Positions 6,237 through 13,381 of a DNA stretch of 18,617 bases are shown here, one piece after another (position 1 is the stretch's first letter; the number at the start of each line of letters is the position of its first letter). The position numbers and the translations under genes were made by a program. The notes beneath the pieces were generated by a model, which was not told where the DNA came from, did not search any database, and was given only the letters and a program-made list of their open reading frames with translations. The stretch is from an uncultured Oscillospiraceae bacterium (GTDB lineage: Bacteria; Bacillota_A; Clostridia; Oscillospirales; Oscillospiraceae). The stretch lies in assembly GCA_900754605.1 (NCBI GenBank), contig CAAEDK010000192.1:1-18617 (forward strand), read 5' to 3'.

Positions 6237-8311
6237 CCGCCCGCTTTGCCGACGTGCTGGAGATCTCCCTGGCCATGTCCGTGGTGCTGGCCGTACTGCT
6301 GGCCCTGCGGCCCCTTTTGAAGAAGCGGCTGCGGGCTGGGGCCTTTTACTGGGTGTGGCTGCTGGCCGCCCTCCGCCTGTGCATCCCCTTCAACCTGAGC
6401 CTGCCCCAGGCTCCGGTAACGGTGGAGGCGGTTCCCAGGGCCGTCTACCGGGTGGACACGGTTAACAGCAATCCCGGAAACCATCACTATGCGGCCCTGA
6501 CAGAAGAGGAGGCGGCATCGGAAGAGGCAGCGGCAGAAAACAGGCCGGTGGATGGCGGTTCCATTCAGGATGTCTATACCCCGCTCTTCACCCTGGAGGG
6601 GGCCGTAGCCGCCCTGTGGCTGGCCGGGGCGGGGGCGTTCCTGGCCTGGCATCTGGCAAAATACGTCCGCTTCCGCCTGCGGGTGCGCCGCTGGGGGGCT
6701 CCGGCGGAGGACGCCGCCCTGCTGGCGCGGTTTGAGGCTGCAAAGGCGGAGCTGGGGGTGAAGAACCTGGCTCTGCTGGTCTGTCCCGCCGTAGGCGCGC
6801 CCCTGGTGACGGGCTTTGTGAACCCGGCGCTCCTCCTGCCCCGGGAGACCGTGTCCGACGGGGTGCTCCAGCACGAGCTGATCCACACCCGCCGCCGGGA
6901 TCTGTGGTATAAGCTGCTCCTGCTGCTCTCCCGCTCCCTCCACTGGTTCAACCCCCTGGTGCACTGGATGGCCGCGGCCGCCAGCCGGGATCTGGAGCGC
7001 TCCTGCGACGAGGCGGCGGTGGCGGGGCGGGACGCCGCCTTCCGGGCGGTCTACGGGGCGGCCATGCTGGACGCGGTGGAGGAGGGCATCGAGGCCCGCG
7101 CCCCCCTGACCACCCACTTCCGGGGCGGCAAGGCGGCCATAAAGGAGCGCCTGCTGTCCATCGCGTCGGGCGGAACGCGGAAAAAGGGTGTGGCCTTGGT
7201 CTGCGCCGCCGCCCTGGTGATCTCCGCCGGGGCCGCCGCCTGCTCCCTGGGGACGGCAGGGGAGCCCCGCCAGCTCAACGGTATCTTAGACCGGGAAAAC
7301 TACGCCCTGCGGGGTGTGGGGGAGTATGTGGCGGCCTTTGACGCGGCCGGCGGCTTTATCGTCGATCTGGGGGATCCGACAGAACCCGGCGAGGCGCGGC
7401 CGCCGGCATGGGGGATGATCGTCAGCCGCTACGATCCGAAGTGGTCAATGCGGGAGGATCGCCTGCCCGACTTTGCCGCCCTGGTGACCACCTACGGTGT
7501 GGAGATGTTCGACGACGACGGCAATCCCGTCCTCCCGGCAGAGGCGGTGGCGGTGACCGTGGAGGATCTTTCTTGTAAAATTGAGGACTTGGAGCCGGAT
7601 GCCGACGTGCCTCTGTGGACTTACAAGGTGCTGGTGGAGCGGGCCGACGGCCGGGAGGAGCTGCATACCTTCTATTTGATGAACCAGGCCGATCCGAACA
7701 ACGGCATCTATGACCTGTGGTTCGATCTGTCCCAGGTGAGCCGGGAGGAGGCGGAGGCCGTTCGGAACACCCTGGTGCTGGGTTACGACCGTACGGACAG
7801 TCCGGACGGCACCCGCCTGCTCTCCATCCAGCCGTGGGGAGGGGACTGCATGCTTTATGACATCAGCGGGGAGCACCCTGTGGCGCTGGGACAGGTCAGT
7901 TGCAGCAGCGGCATGCCGGGCGGTGCCGTCCACTCAGATCCTCTCTGGTCTCCTGACGGCAGCCGGGTGGCAGTCACCTCGACAGGAAGGACCATTGATG
8001 CAGGGATGTCCTTTTCCTTCCCCATTGGACCGCTGCCCCCGGAGCTGACCCATCAGAAAGAGGGTGGCCTGTCGGGCCTCACCTTTGCCGCCCTGAACCC
8101 GGAGTACCAGATGGGAGATGCCGTCGGCTATCCCCGGTGCGTTCCCCTGGCCTGGTCAGAGGACGGCCTGTCCCTCCAGTATTCCTGGGCCTGGGCGGAC
8201 ACGGAGGGACAGCTCCATGAGGGCACCGCGTGGTATTGCTTTGACGAAAACGGCCGCTTTACGGAAATCCGGGACGTGGTGGAGAACGATGTGTACCCCG
8301 TGCATGGGTGA
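6233..8311 (+). CDS. BlaR1/MecR1-like M56 membrane protease with an unusual C-terminal sensor region
   Basis: A 692-residue membrane protein. Predicted membrane segments lie at ~10-27, ~38-54, ~121-141 and ~318-337. The cytoplasmic zinc-protease motif HELIH is at 214-218, followed by the family block NPLVHWMAAAASRDLERSCDEAAV (240-263). In BlaR1/MecR1 this domain leads to loss of the repressor after an outside signal. The last ~350 residues are extracytoplasmic but show no penicillin-binding SxxK/SxN/KTG set that I can see. The block SDPLWSPDGSRVAVTSTGR (~561-580) looks like a TolB/WD-type propeller blade instead. The sensed ligand is therefore probably not a beta-lactam by the classical route. 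A cysteine at 337 after a hydrophobic stretch resembles a lipobox, but it is internal. It overlaps the repressor gene by 4 nt. Confidence 0.85.
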   Translation: MTARFADVLEISLAMSVVLAVLLALRPLLKKRLRAGAFYWVWLLAALRLCIPFNLSLPQAPVTVEAVPRAVYRVDTVNSNPGNHHYAALTEEEAASEEAAAENRPVDGGSIQDVYTPLFTLEGAVAALWLAGAGAFLAWHLAKYVRFRLRVRRWGAPAEDAALLARFEAAKAELGVKNLALLVCPAVGAPLVTGFVNPALLLPRETVSDGVLQHELIHTRRRDLWYKLLLLLSRSLHWFNPLVHWMAAAASRDLERSCDEAAVAGRDAAFRAVYGAAMLDAVEEGIEARAPLTTHFRGGKAAIKERLLSIASGGTRKKGVALVCAAALVISAGAAACSLGTAGEPRQLNGILDRENYALRGVGEYVAAFDAAGGFIVDLGDPTEPGEARPPAWGMIVSRYDPKWSMREDRLPDFAALVTTYGVEMFDDDGNPVLPAEAVAVTVEDLSCKIEDLEPDADVPLWTYKVLVERADGREELHTFYLMNQADPNNGIYDLWFDLSQVSREEAEAVRNTLVLGYDRTDSPDGTRLLSIQPWGGDCMLYDISGEHPVALGQVSCSSGMPGGAVHSDPLWSPDGSRVAVTSTGRTIDAGMSFSFPIGPLPPELTHQKEGGLSGLTFAALNPEYQMGDAVGYPRCVPLAWSEDGLSLQYSWAWADTEGQLHEGTAWYCFDENGRFTEIRDVVENDVYPVHG

Positions 8312-8356
8312 GGCGGCAACGAAACGTTTCCTGATGCCGCTGACTTTTTCGACAGG

Positions 8357-8400
8357 CAGAAGCGGGGCGGAGGAAATTCCTCCGCCCCGCTTCTGTTTTT
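8357..8400 (+). terminator. Intrinsic terminator of the blaI-blaR1-like operon
   Basis: A perfect inverted repeat of 19 bp (8357-8375 with 8377-8395, CAGAAGCGGGG... to ...CCCCGCTTCTG) is followed by TTTTT (8396-8400). It lies 45 nt after the protease stop and just before the convergent SASP/recombinase stop. There is no T run in the - direction, so it mainly serves the + strand. Confidence 0.9.
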
Positions 8401-8423
8401 ATCAGCCGATCCGGGCAGACTGG

Positions 8424-8462
8424 TTACTGCATGCTGTTCTCGTACGCCTGGATCATCTTCTT
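8424..8462 (-). pseudogene. 3' fragment of the interrupted SASP gene
   Basis: Reading the - strand from the core AA (8462-8461), the codons give K-KMIQAYENSMQ-stop. This is the C-terminus expected for an alpha/beta-type SASP after GGQMVK. The matching N-terminal 57 codons lie at 17698-17868. The fragment is now fused in frame to the recombinase and forms that protein's last 12 residues. The two halves together encode 69 residues, the usual SASP length. Confidence 0.88.
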
Positions 8463-10091
8463 ACTTAATTGACCAGTACGACCTTTTATTTTTTCAAGTT
8501 CTTTTTGCACGATTTCGCCAGTTAAGAGGTGAATTTTCAAACTTATTTGCCTGTCACTGTTTGGAGTAACATCAATCCGTTTAATGAAATTGTCCACAAA
8601 GTCACGGTTTATCATTCCGTCCTCTAAATCTTCCAGCTTGAAGGACAGGGCACGTTTTAACCGCTCCACCTGGGCCTCCATCTGTTCCGCAATTTCCTCC
8701 CAGTTTGCCATGCTGTCCAAGGCTTTTTCAAGTTCGGCTTTCTGTGCCCTGGTCTTGTCCATCATGCGCTTGAACTCGTCAAGCGTCAGATCACCAGATA
8801 CTTTCATATCCAAAAGCTGGTCTTGCTTTTCATCAATGGAAGAAAGTTCTTTTGCTATCCGCTCCCGTTCTGTTTTATAATGGGCCGTATCATCCATGAC
8901 TTGCCGATACTGTTCCAGATAAGTGGCTAAGATTTCATCAGCGCCTTTAGAAAACTCCCGGAAAGCGTCTAGGATAATTGGATTTAACTCACTTTCATAA
9001 ATTGCTATGGAGCGACAAGAGGCCGTACCGTGATTGATTTTGTGACTGCATAGCCATTTACTGACGTTTGTACCCTTGTAGTGAACATCCTTACAGTAAT
9101 AGGGCGCTCCGTCCTCAGTACAGTACAGTTTTCCGGTATAAATGTTCTTGTGTGTGGAGCAGTTGCGCCGCCCTTTTACGTCAATGCTCCGCCGCTTAAA
9201 TACTTCATTGGCCGCTTGCCATAGCTCCTCACTGACCAGAGCCGGGACAGTAGTGCCGTCCTCGTCCTTATACATGAGCCATTCATCCTCTGGGAGAAAT
9301 TTCTGACGCTTGTTGAAAATGTCGATAACTTTGACTTTACCGCCCACAAAGTACCCTTTATATTTTGGATTGGTGATGATATTTGACATGGTGGTGTGGG
9401 AAAGGCGGTTGCCGTTGTTATTTCGATAGCCCTCTTGAAAAATAATTTCTTCAATCTCTTTCATGGAATACTGATTAGTAGCGTAAAGCTCAAAAATCCG
9501 GCGTACCATTGGGGCGGTTTTTTCGTCAATTTCTAATTTGCAGTTTACTTTTTTATATCCCCACATCCGGCACCCCAGGACGTGGCCCTTTTGGATGCTT
9601 TTCTGGTGTCCGCGCTTGACACGTTTACTAATTTTCCGGCTTTCGTTCTCAGCGTCAACTAGCTTTTGCTGTATCTGTATGTCGCAATCGGTGTCATAAG
9701 TGTTCAGATCGTCATAAAGGAAAATAACAGGAATACCCTTGTCCTTTAGGTATTGGATATTTTGTAAGCCCTCCATTGTGTTACGACCAAAGCGGGAGAT
9801 TTCACCCGTTACCAGCAAATCATATTCACCCGCAGCACCCGCCGCCAATAGATTTAGAAAGTCTTTCCGCTTTTTGGTAGTCAGCCCGCTCTTACCATCG
9901 TCAATAAACGCTTTTACAAATGTCCAGTTTTTGTGTCTCTCGATATAGTCCCGGAAATCGTCAGTCATATTATGGAGGGATGCGGCTTGTGTTTCCTTTT
10001 CCGTACTAACACGGGAGTATGTGGAGCAACGGAGGGGAAGGTCTGCAATATCGCTATGTTCTAGTAAATCTCGCAACTCGTAGATTGTCAT
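8424..10091 (-). CDS. Large serine recombinase (integrase) of the element
   Basis: A 555-residue site-specific recombinase expected to integrate and excise the element. The N-terminal catalytic domain (~20-160) has YSRVS (25-29; the final Ser is the likely nucleophile), DDGKSG (64-69) and ISRFGRN (98-104). A recombinase domain follows (~165-300). Next comes a zinc ribbon with Cys residues around YCTEDGAPYYC and WLCSHKINHGTASC (~323-363), then a coiled coil (~390-480). The ATG at 10091 has AAGGAGG 8 nt upstream and a strong promoter. The last 12 residues (KKMIQAYENSMQ) come from the host SASP gene. In a circular element the frame would instead continue across attP into a 33-residue tail (K plus HICPVRTVV... 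to ...YSLVL), giving about 576 residues. Codon use is AT-richer than the flanks, as for a transferred gene. Confidence 0.95.
   Translation of the reverse strand: MTIYELRDLLEHSDIADLPLRCSTYSRVSTEKETQAASLHNMTDDFRDYIERHKNWTFVKAFIDDGKSGLTTKKRKDFLNLLAAGAAGEYDLLVTGEISRFGRNTMEGLQNIQYLKDKGIPVIFLYDDLNTYDTDCDIQIQQKLVDAENESRKISKRVKRGHQKSIQKGHVLGCRMWGYKKVNCKLEIDEKTAPMVRRIFELYATNQYSMKEIEEIIFQEGYRNNNGNRLSHTTMSNIITNPKYKGYFVGGKVKVIDIFNKRQKFLPEDEWLMYKDEDGTTVPALVSEELWQAANEVFKRRSIDVKGRRNCSTHKNIYTGKLYCTEDGAPYYCKDVHYKGTNVSKWLCSHKINHGTASCRSIAIYESELNPIILDAFREFSKGADEILATYLEQYRQVMDDTAHYKTERERIAKELSSIDEKQDQLLDMKVSGDLTLDEFKRMMDKTRAQKAELEKALDSMANWEEIAEQMEAQVERLKRALSFKLEDLEDGMINRDFVDNFIKRIDVTPNSDRQISLKIHLLTGEIVQKELEKIKGRTGQLSKKMIQAYENSMQ
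8451..8480. other. Left attachment site (attL)
   Basis: On + the site reads host half GATCATCTTC (8451-8460), core TT (8461-8462), element half ACTTAATTGA (8463-8472) and arm CCAGTACG (8473-8480). The arm is the inverted partner of CGTACTGG at the right end. The junction is fixed by where the SASP C-terminal codons begin and by the symmetry of the rebuilt attP. Confidence 0.85.
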
Positions 10092-10136
10092 TTTAACAGC
10101 CTCCTTACTGGAAGTTATATCATGTTCTATATCTAT

Positions 10137-10165
10137 ATTATAATATAAAATCTTGAAAATGTAAA
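10137..10165 (-). promoter_or_regulatory. Recombinase promoter
   Basis: On the - strand, TTTACA (10160-10165) and a perfect TATAAT (10137-10142) are 17 bp apart, with the ATG about 46 nt downstream. This suggests the recombinase can be transcribed apart from the rep operon. Confidence 0.8.
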
Positions 10166-10170
10166 GGGCA

Positions 10171-10206
10171 ACGGGCCGGAAAAAGTAAATTTTCCAGCCC
10201 GTTTTT
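10171..10206 (+). terminator. Hairpin with T run between the small ORF and recombinase
   Basis: ACGGGC (10171-10176) pairs with GCCCGT (10197-10202), and an inner GGAAAA pairs with TTTTCC; TTTTT follows on + (10202-10206). By sequence it is a + strand terminator, yet no + gene precedes it. On the - strand it would lie between the 55-aa gene and the recombinase promoter, where it may act as a weaker terminator of the rep operon. Confidence 0.55.
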
Positions 10207-10224
10207 ACTCACCCGTATATGCTT

Positions 10225-10392
10225 TTAACTAAATTTTGTTCCGTATTTTTGAATCATACTAATTTCCATTTTTTTATATATCTCTTTTGTAATCAGCTCA
10301 TTTTCTAACGCATATCGGTTGAGCTGAAGCAAGTAAGCTAACATGACCTCTTGCTCCATACGTCTGCGCCCCTCTAACGAGGTAGGAGCCAA
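10225..10392 (-). CDS. Small protein upstream of the recombinase, SHOCT-like
   Basis: A 55-residue ORF from a TTG at 10392, with AGGAGAGG about 10 nt upstream; an internal ATG at 10359 would give 44 residues. The C-terminal part (LLQLNRYALENELITKEIYKKMEI) resembles the short SHOCT helix pattern (LxxLLENGLITKEEYxxxK). Such small proteins are common near mobile-element integrases and could help oligomerise or regulate them, but I cannot assign a role. It lies 63 nt after the ATPase gene and probably belongs to the rep transcript. The unusual TTG start is inferred from the ribosome site. Confidence 0.5.
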   Translation of the reverse strand: MAPTSLEGRRRMEQEVMLAYLLQLNRYALENELITKEIYKKMEISMIQKYGTKFS

Positions 10393-10455
10393 TTTGTGCG
10401 CACCTCTCCTTCCTAAAGATTGTCATTACTTTTCCCAAAGAATGGAGATTTATGC

Positions 10456-11760
10456 TTATAGGCCCTCCATATAGTAGGCTTGGAACACAGTCCCGTCCCC
10501 AGTGATGAAGCGGCCTCTTGCGTCCTTGGGTATCTGTTCGGCGGCGCTGGTGTTGTCCAGGATGATACCGGACAATACGCTTTCGGCCCTGCCGCATACC
10601 CGGAAATCCATGTTGTTCTTGATTTGGCCGGGGAGAATGTTAGCGTCTGGCCGCTGGGTGGCAAGTATCAAGTGAATACCAAAGGCCCGCCCCAGGCGTG
10701 CAAGGGTGGCAAGCCTGTTTTCGATCTGATTGAGCTTGTCTCTGTCCTCCTTGCTCCGGCCTGTCCTGTCCAGCAGTTCCGCCACCTCGTCACAGGCGAA
10801 TACCAGCCGGGGAAGCCCCTCCCCAGTGGCCTTGTTAAATGCGTCCAGGTTGTCACACCCGGCATCATCAAACCACTTCTTGCGGGCTTCCAGCACCGCC
10901 ACAAGCTGGCCCAGGACATAGAGTAAGGTATCTTCTTGGAAACACATGTGGCATTTCTGCCGCCAGACTTTGGGGAAGTCCACGCCGCCCTTGAAATCGG
11001 CTATGTAGACCTCCGCCCCCTTGCGGAGTGCCTGCATAAGCAGGAGCTTTAACAGGACGCTCTTGCCGCTCCCTGTGGAGCCGCCCAGCAGGATATGGGG
11101 GATATTCGTAAGGTTGACCGTCACAGGCCCGGTGAGGCTTTCCCCCAGGACTAACACAAAGTTGTCCGGGGACAGGTATTTGTCTTTCCAGGGGAGCAGG
11201 GCCGGAAAATCGCTTTCAGCGGGGGCGGAATAGACACGGATGATTTTCCGTCCCTCTGCCCATGTCATTTTAGCTATGGTGATATTCAGGGCCGTTTCAA
11301 TTCTGGCCCGCTTGTCCTCCCATTCTCCCAGGGGTATGCCGCAGGGGTCGAACTCCCAGACCGTCAGCCGGGGATTGTCCGTGTCCTGCCGCTTGGCTAT
11401 GAGGGGAGGGGCCTCCCCCGCATGGTTGACAAGCCCCACTTTCTGCAAGCCCTCCCTTGCCGCTTTGCCGCCCCAGGGTGTCCCCAGAAGCACCAGGACG
11501 GCCAGGAGGCCGCCCACGGCGTAGAGGGGGAGCAGGAGGTTGATAACGGCCTCCAGGACGGGGGAAAACATGCCGTAGGTGTCTAGGCCGAACAGATACG
11601 CCCGGAACAGCCAGACCAGCACAGCGCCGATCAGATAGGCCGCCAGCAGCACCCGCTTGTGGGGAGTGTCCCTAACCGATTCCAGCCCTCTTTTCATGCG
11701 TTGGAACAAGTGGCGGTTTTCCGTCCGCCTGTTGATGGTATCTTTTTCATTTCTGGTCAT
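10456..11760 (-). CDS. FtsK/SpoIIIE-type (TcpA-like) DNA-coupling ATPase
   Basis: A 434-residue membrane-anchored ATPase. Two predicted transmembrane helices lie at ~38-58 and ~72-92. The motor has Walker A GGSTGSGKS (226-234), Walker B LVFACDE (319-325) and the FtsK/HerA block ILATQRPDA (365-373). Proteins of this length with two N-terminal helices and one FtsK motor act as coupling proteins (TcpA type) that bring the relaxase-bound strand to a conjugation channel. True FtsK is far longer and has a gamma domain, which is absent. The ATG at 11760 has AAAGGGGG 8 nt upstream and overlaps the end of rep by 14 nt, so the two are translationally linked. This close pairing with Rep is the main argument that Rep serves transfer as well as replication. 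Confidence 0.88.
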   Translation of the reverse strand: MTRNEKDTINRRTENRHLFQRMKRGLESVRDTPHKRVLLAAYLIGAVLVWLFRAYLFGLDTYGMFSPVLEAVINLLLPLYAVGGLLAVLVLLGTPWGGKAAREGLQKVGLVNHAGEAPPLIAKRQDTDNPRLTVWEFDPCGIPLGEWEDKRARIETALNITIAKMTWAEGRKIIRVYSAPAESDFPALLPWKDKYLSPDNFVLVLGESLTGPVTVNLTNIPHILLGGSTGSGKSVLLKLLLMQALRKGAEVYIADFKGGVDFPKVWRQKCHMCFQEDTLLYVLGQLVAVLEARKKWFDDAGCDNLDAFNKATGEGLPRLVFACDEVAELLDRTGRSKEDRDKLNQIENRLATLARLGRAFGIHLILATQRPDANILPGQIKNNMDFRVCGRAESVLSGIILDNTSAAEQIPKDARGRFITGDGTVFQAYYMEGL

Positions 11761-12709
11761 AGGGAAATCCCCCTTTCTTGTGAATGACCGTGGAGCCGTC
11801 CGGGAGGTACTCTATCACGGTATGAATACGGCGGAGGAACGCCCGCCAGGTTTCCGGCCTGTCCCACTGTTCCGATCTATATTGCTTCTCCACGGGAAGA
11901 TTGGAAGTAATATAGACCATCGTATAACAAGCTGTTTTGTCGTTGTACCGGGCCGGAAGCGCCAAAGGGTAAATATCCAGGTAGTTGAGCATATCTTCAA
12001 TCGGTATCTGACTGCTGAACTCCTCGAAAACAAGCACTTCCTGCCCGTGGTAGCCGTCAAAGGAAACGCCTCTTGCGGCCCGATAGTTTGTCACCCGGTA
12101 AATGCTCCGGGGGTCGTGGGTTTCGTAAATGCTCCTCGTCTTGCCCGCACCGCTGGCCCCGTAGAGATAGGACACCTGCAAGGGCCTGTTCTCCACGGCG
12201 TACTTTTCCGCCGTCAGGGTTTGCCGGAGCAGGTCAATGTCACGGACACGAAAGGCCATAGCCGGGTTATCGTCTATGATTTCCGTGGTGGTCATGCCGT
12301 CCCGGATATTCTGGACGAGACGGAACATCTCCGGGTGTTTCTCCGCCCGTTCCGGGGGTATCTCGCCCCATTCCTCGAAAGTCCCAGGCACCGAAGTTTC
12401 CGCCTTGTCCGTGTCCGCCCATTGGCCATCTTTCCGAATGTACGCCCGGTTGTCCTGTACTGTTCCGTATGCCTTTTCGATATGGGCCGTTGGAAAGCGG
12501 TTTTTGACGGTGGAGAAGCGCACAGGCGATGGCGCATAGAAAAACAAGTGCGTGTGATATGTCCCCGTTGACGCTATTTCATCACCCATGCAGTAATAGG
12601 CGGGAGAAAACCGCTGTAAGATTTCCTTGATTGTGCTATGATCTAACCCGGCCTCCAATGGATTGTTGATTACCAGCGCCCACTTGCGGGATTGGCTGTT
12701 GTTGCCCAT
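11747..12709 (-). CDS. rep: CRESS-DNA-type replication initiator (HUH endonuclease + superfamily 3 helicase)
   Basis: A 320-residue Rep with the full CRESS layout. HUH motif I is WALVINNP (10-17), motif II is YHTHLFFY (51-58, metal-binding His 52 and 54) and motif III is AYIRK (89-93, nicking Tyr90 and Lys93). The helicase has Walker A GASGAGKT (184-191), Walker B VLVFEE (225-230) and motif C VYITSN (265-270). In this family the Tyr nicks a stem-loop nonamer and the helicase unwinds for rolling-circle replication. A stem-loop with TAGTATTAC lies 37-67 nt upstream of the start. The ATG at 12709 has AAGGAGG 6 nt upstream. Bacterial plasmid relatives (pCRESS groups) and relaxases of some integrative mobilizable elements share this domain pair. 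Relaxase function here is inferred. Confidence 0.92.
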   Translation of the reverse strand: MGNNSQSRKWALVINNPLEAGLDHSTIKEILQRFSPAYYCMGDEIASTGTYHTHLFFYAPSPVRFSTVKNRFPTAHIEKAYGTVQDNRAYIRKDGQWADTDKAETSVPGTFEEWGEIPPERAEKHPEMFRLVQNIRDGMTTTEIIDDNPAMAFRVRDIDLLRQTLTAEKYAVENRPLQVSYLYGASGAGKTRSIYETHDPRSIYRVTNYRAARGVSFDGYHGQEVLVFEEFSSQIPIEDMLNYLDIYPLALPARYNDKTACYTMVYITSNLPVEKQYRSEQWDRPETWRAFLRRIHTVIEYLPDGSTVIHKKGGFPYDQK

Positions 12710-12726
12710 GTATGGCCTCCTTAATT

Positions 12727-12740
12727 TGCTACATGCTACA
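12727..12740. repeat. Two tandem 7-bp iterons beside the origin stem-loop
   Basis: TGCTACA occurs twice head to tail (12727-12733, 12734-12740), reading TGTAGCA on the - strand. They end 5 bp from the stem-loop. In CRESS replicons, short tandem repeats next to the stem are where Rep binds, which is the likely role here. Confidence 0.75.
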
Positions 12741-12745
12741 AGTTT

Positions 12746-12776
12746 CCCATAAGGGGTAATACTAACCCCTTATGGG
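12746..12776 (-). other. CRESS-type replication origin stem-loop with TAGTATTAC
   Basis: CCCATAAGGGG (12746-12756) and CCCCTTATGGG (12766-12776) form a perfect 11-bp stem with a 9-nt loop. On the - strand, loop plus the first stem base contain TAGTATTAC (12764 to 12756), the exact circovirus-type nonamer (NANTATTAC). By analogy Rep would nick between the seventh and eighth bases, that is between 12758 and 12757 on the - strand. It lies directly upstream of rep, as in many CRESS replicons, and may double as the transfer origin. Confidence 0.9.
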
Positions 12777-12778
12777 AG

Positions 12779-12858
12779 GGGCGGCGCTGGCGCTGCCGCC
12801 GGGGGCCATTTCCTTGAGGGAACTGTCCTAATCCCGGCTGGCCTCACCAGCGCCGCCC
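12779..12858. repeat. Nested inverted repeats next to the replication origin
   Basis: GGGCGGCGCTGG (12779-12790) is the inverse of CCAGCGCCGCCC (12847-12858). Inside, GGCCA (12804-12808) pairs with TGGCC (12839-12843), and TTCC/GGAA form a further small stem. The structure fills the space between the small 105-aa gene and the origin. It could be a lagging-strand (single-strand) origin, a transfer origin or a transcript structure; sequence alone does not decide. Confidence 0.6.
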
Positions 12859-12863
12859 AAACA

Positions 12864-13181
12864 TCAGGCTTTTGGATTTACCAAATGGATACCCGTAGCC
12901 TTGGCCCCCACCTGGGGCTGGCCCTGGCTCCAATAGATAAACACCTCTAGGCCGTCGAAACGAACTTCGGCATAGCCGTCCGGGGCATCCATGAGCTTAT
13001 CCCCGTCAATGCGCACATTGATTTTGTCCAGGCCCTTTTCCGGCAAGGCCACCGTATAGCGGTAGCCGAGGACGGTATCTGTCCGCCTGTTGTTCTGGTA
13101 CTCGTAAGCCGGGGACACCTCCACCAGCCACAGCTTGTTCCCCAGGCTCCGGGGGTCGATAGTCAAATCGGTAATTTTCAT
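12864..13181 (-). CDS. Small protein of unknown function in the rep operon
   Basis: A 105-residue acidic-to-neutral protein with no signal peptide or membrane helix. It is rich in beta-type segments (LGYRYTVALPEKGLDKINVRI, AEVRFDGLEVFIYW) and ends in QVGAKATGIHLVNPKA. The size, beta-rich pattern and place ahead of a Rep/relaxase recall the small YdcP/DUF961-type proteins of Tn916-like and related elements, but similarity is only by eye. The ATG at 13181 has AAGGAA upstream. It is the first gene after the operator/promoter region, so it should be controlled with rep and the ATPase. A role in helping Rep or transfer is a guess from position. Confidence 0.7.
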   Translation of the reverse strand: MKITDLTIDPRSLGNKLWLVEVSPAYEYQNNRRTDTVLGYRYTVALPEKGLDKINVRIDGDKLMDAPDGYAEVRFDGLEVFIYWSQGQPQVGAKATGIHLVNPKA

Positions 13182-13270
13182 GGTAAAACATTCCTTTCCT
13201 ATTCAGGGGGGCGGCGGCTGGCCCGGCCTCCGCCCTGGCTGATAAGTTCACAAGTCCTTGTGTTGTACCT

Positions 13271-13299
13271 ATCATAATCTGAAACAGAAATGTTTTCAC
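13271..13299 (-). promoter_or_regulatory. Candidate promoter of the rep-ATPase operon
   Basis: On the - strand, GTGAAA (13294-13299) and TATGAT (13271-13276) are 17 bp apart, about 90 nt before the 105-aa gene. The -35 directly abuts the palindrome at 13300-13312, a good place for control by the upstream regulator. Hexamers match four and five of six consensus bases. Confidence 0.5.
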
Positions 13300-13312
13300 G
13301 ACTTACTAAGTC
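13300..13312. promoter_or_regulatory. Palindromic operator-like site 1
   Basis: GACTTA-C-TAAGTC is a perfect palindrome around one base and touches the -35 of the candidate rep promoter. The same TGACTTA(G/C)TAAGTC core recurs at 13389-13401. The likely binder is the XRE-like protein encoded upstream. Confidence 0.6.
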
Positions 13313-13381
13313 AGAGGTGTTTCCTGGTGATTTCAACGGCTTGCCGCAAATCTGACGTTTCAATCAGCCGTTTTTCCCAGC

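Noticed and set aside
8466..8473. TGGTCAA shared near both element ends as the attachment core
   Set aside because: Using it as the core would put a stop right after SASP codon 58. The AA core restores a normal SASP and gives exact attP symmetry.
11657..12571. 304-aa + strand open frame
   Set aside because: Antisense to rep and the start of the ATPase gene; the - strand carries all Rep motifs.
13006..13299. 97-aa - strand ORF upstream of and overlapping the 105-aa gene
   Set aside because: Most of it is an out-of-frame reading of the 105-aa gene and its leader, and its start coincides with the promoter -35.
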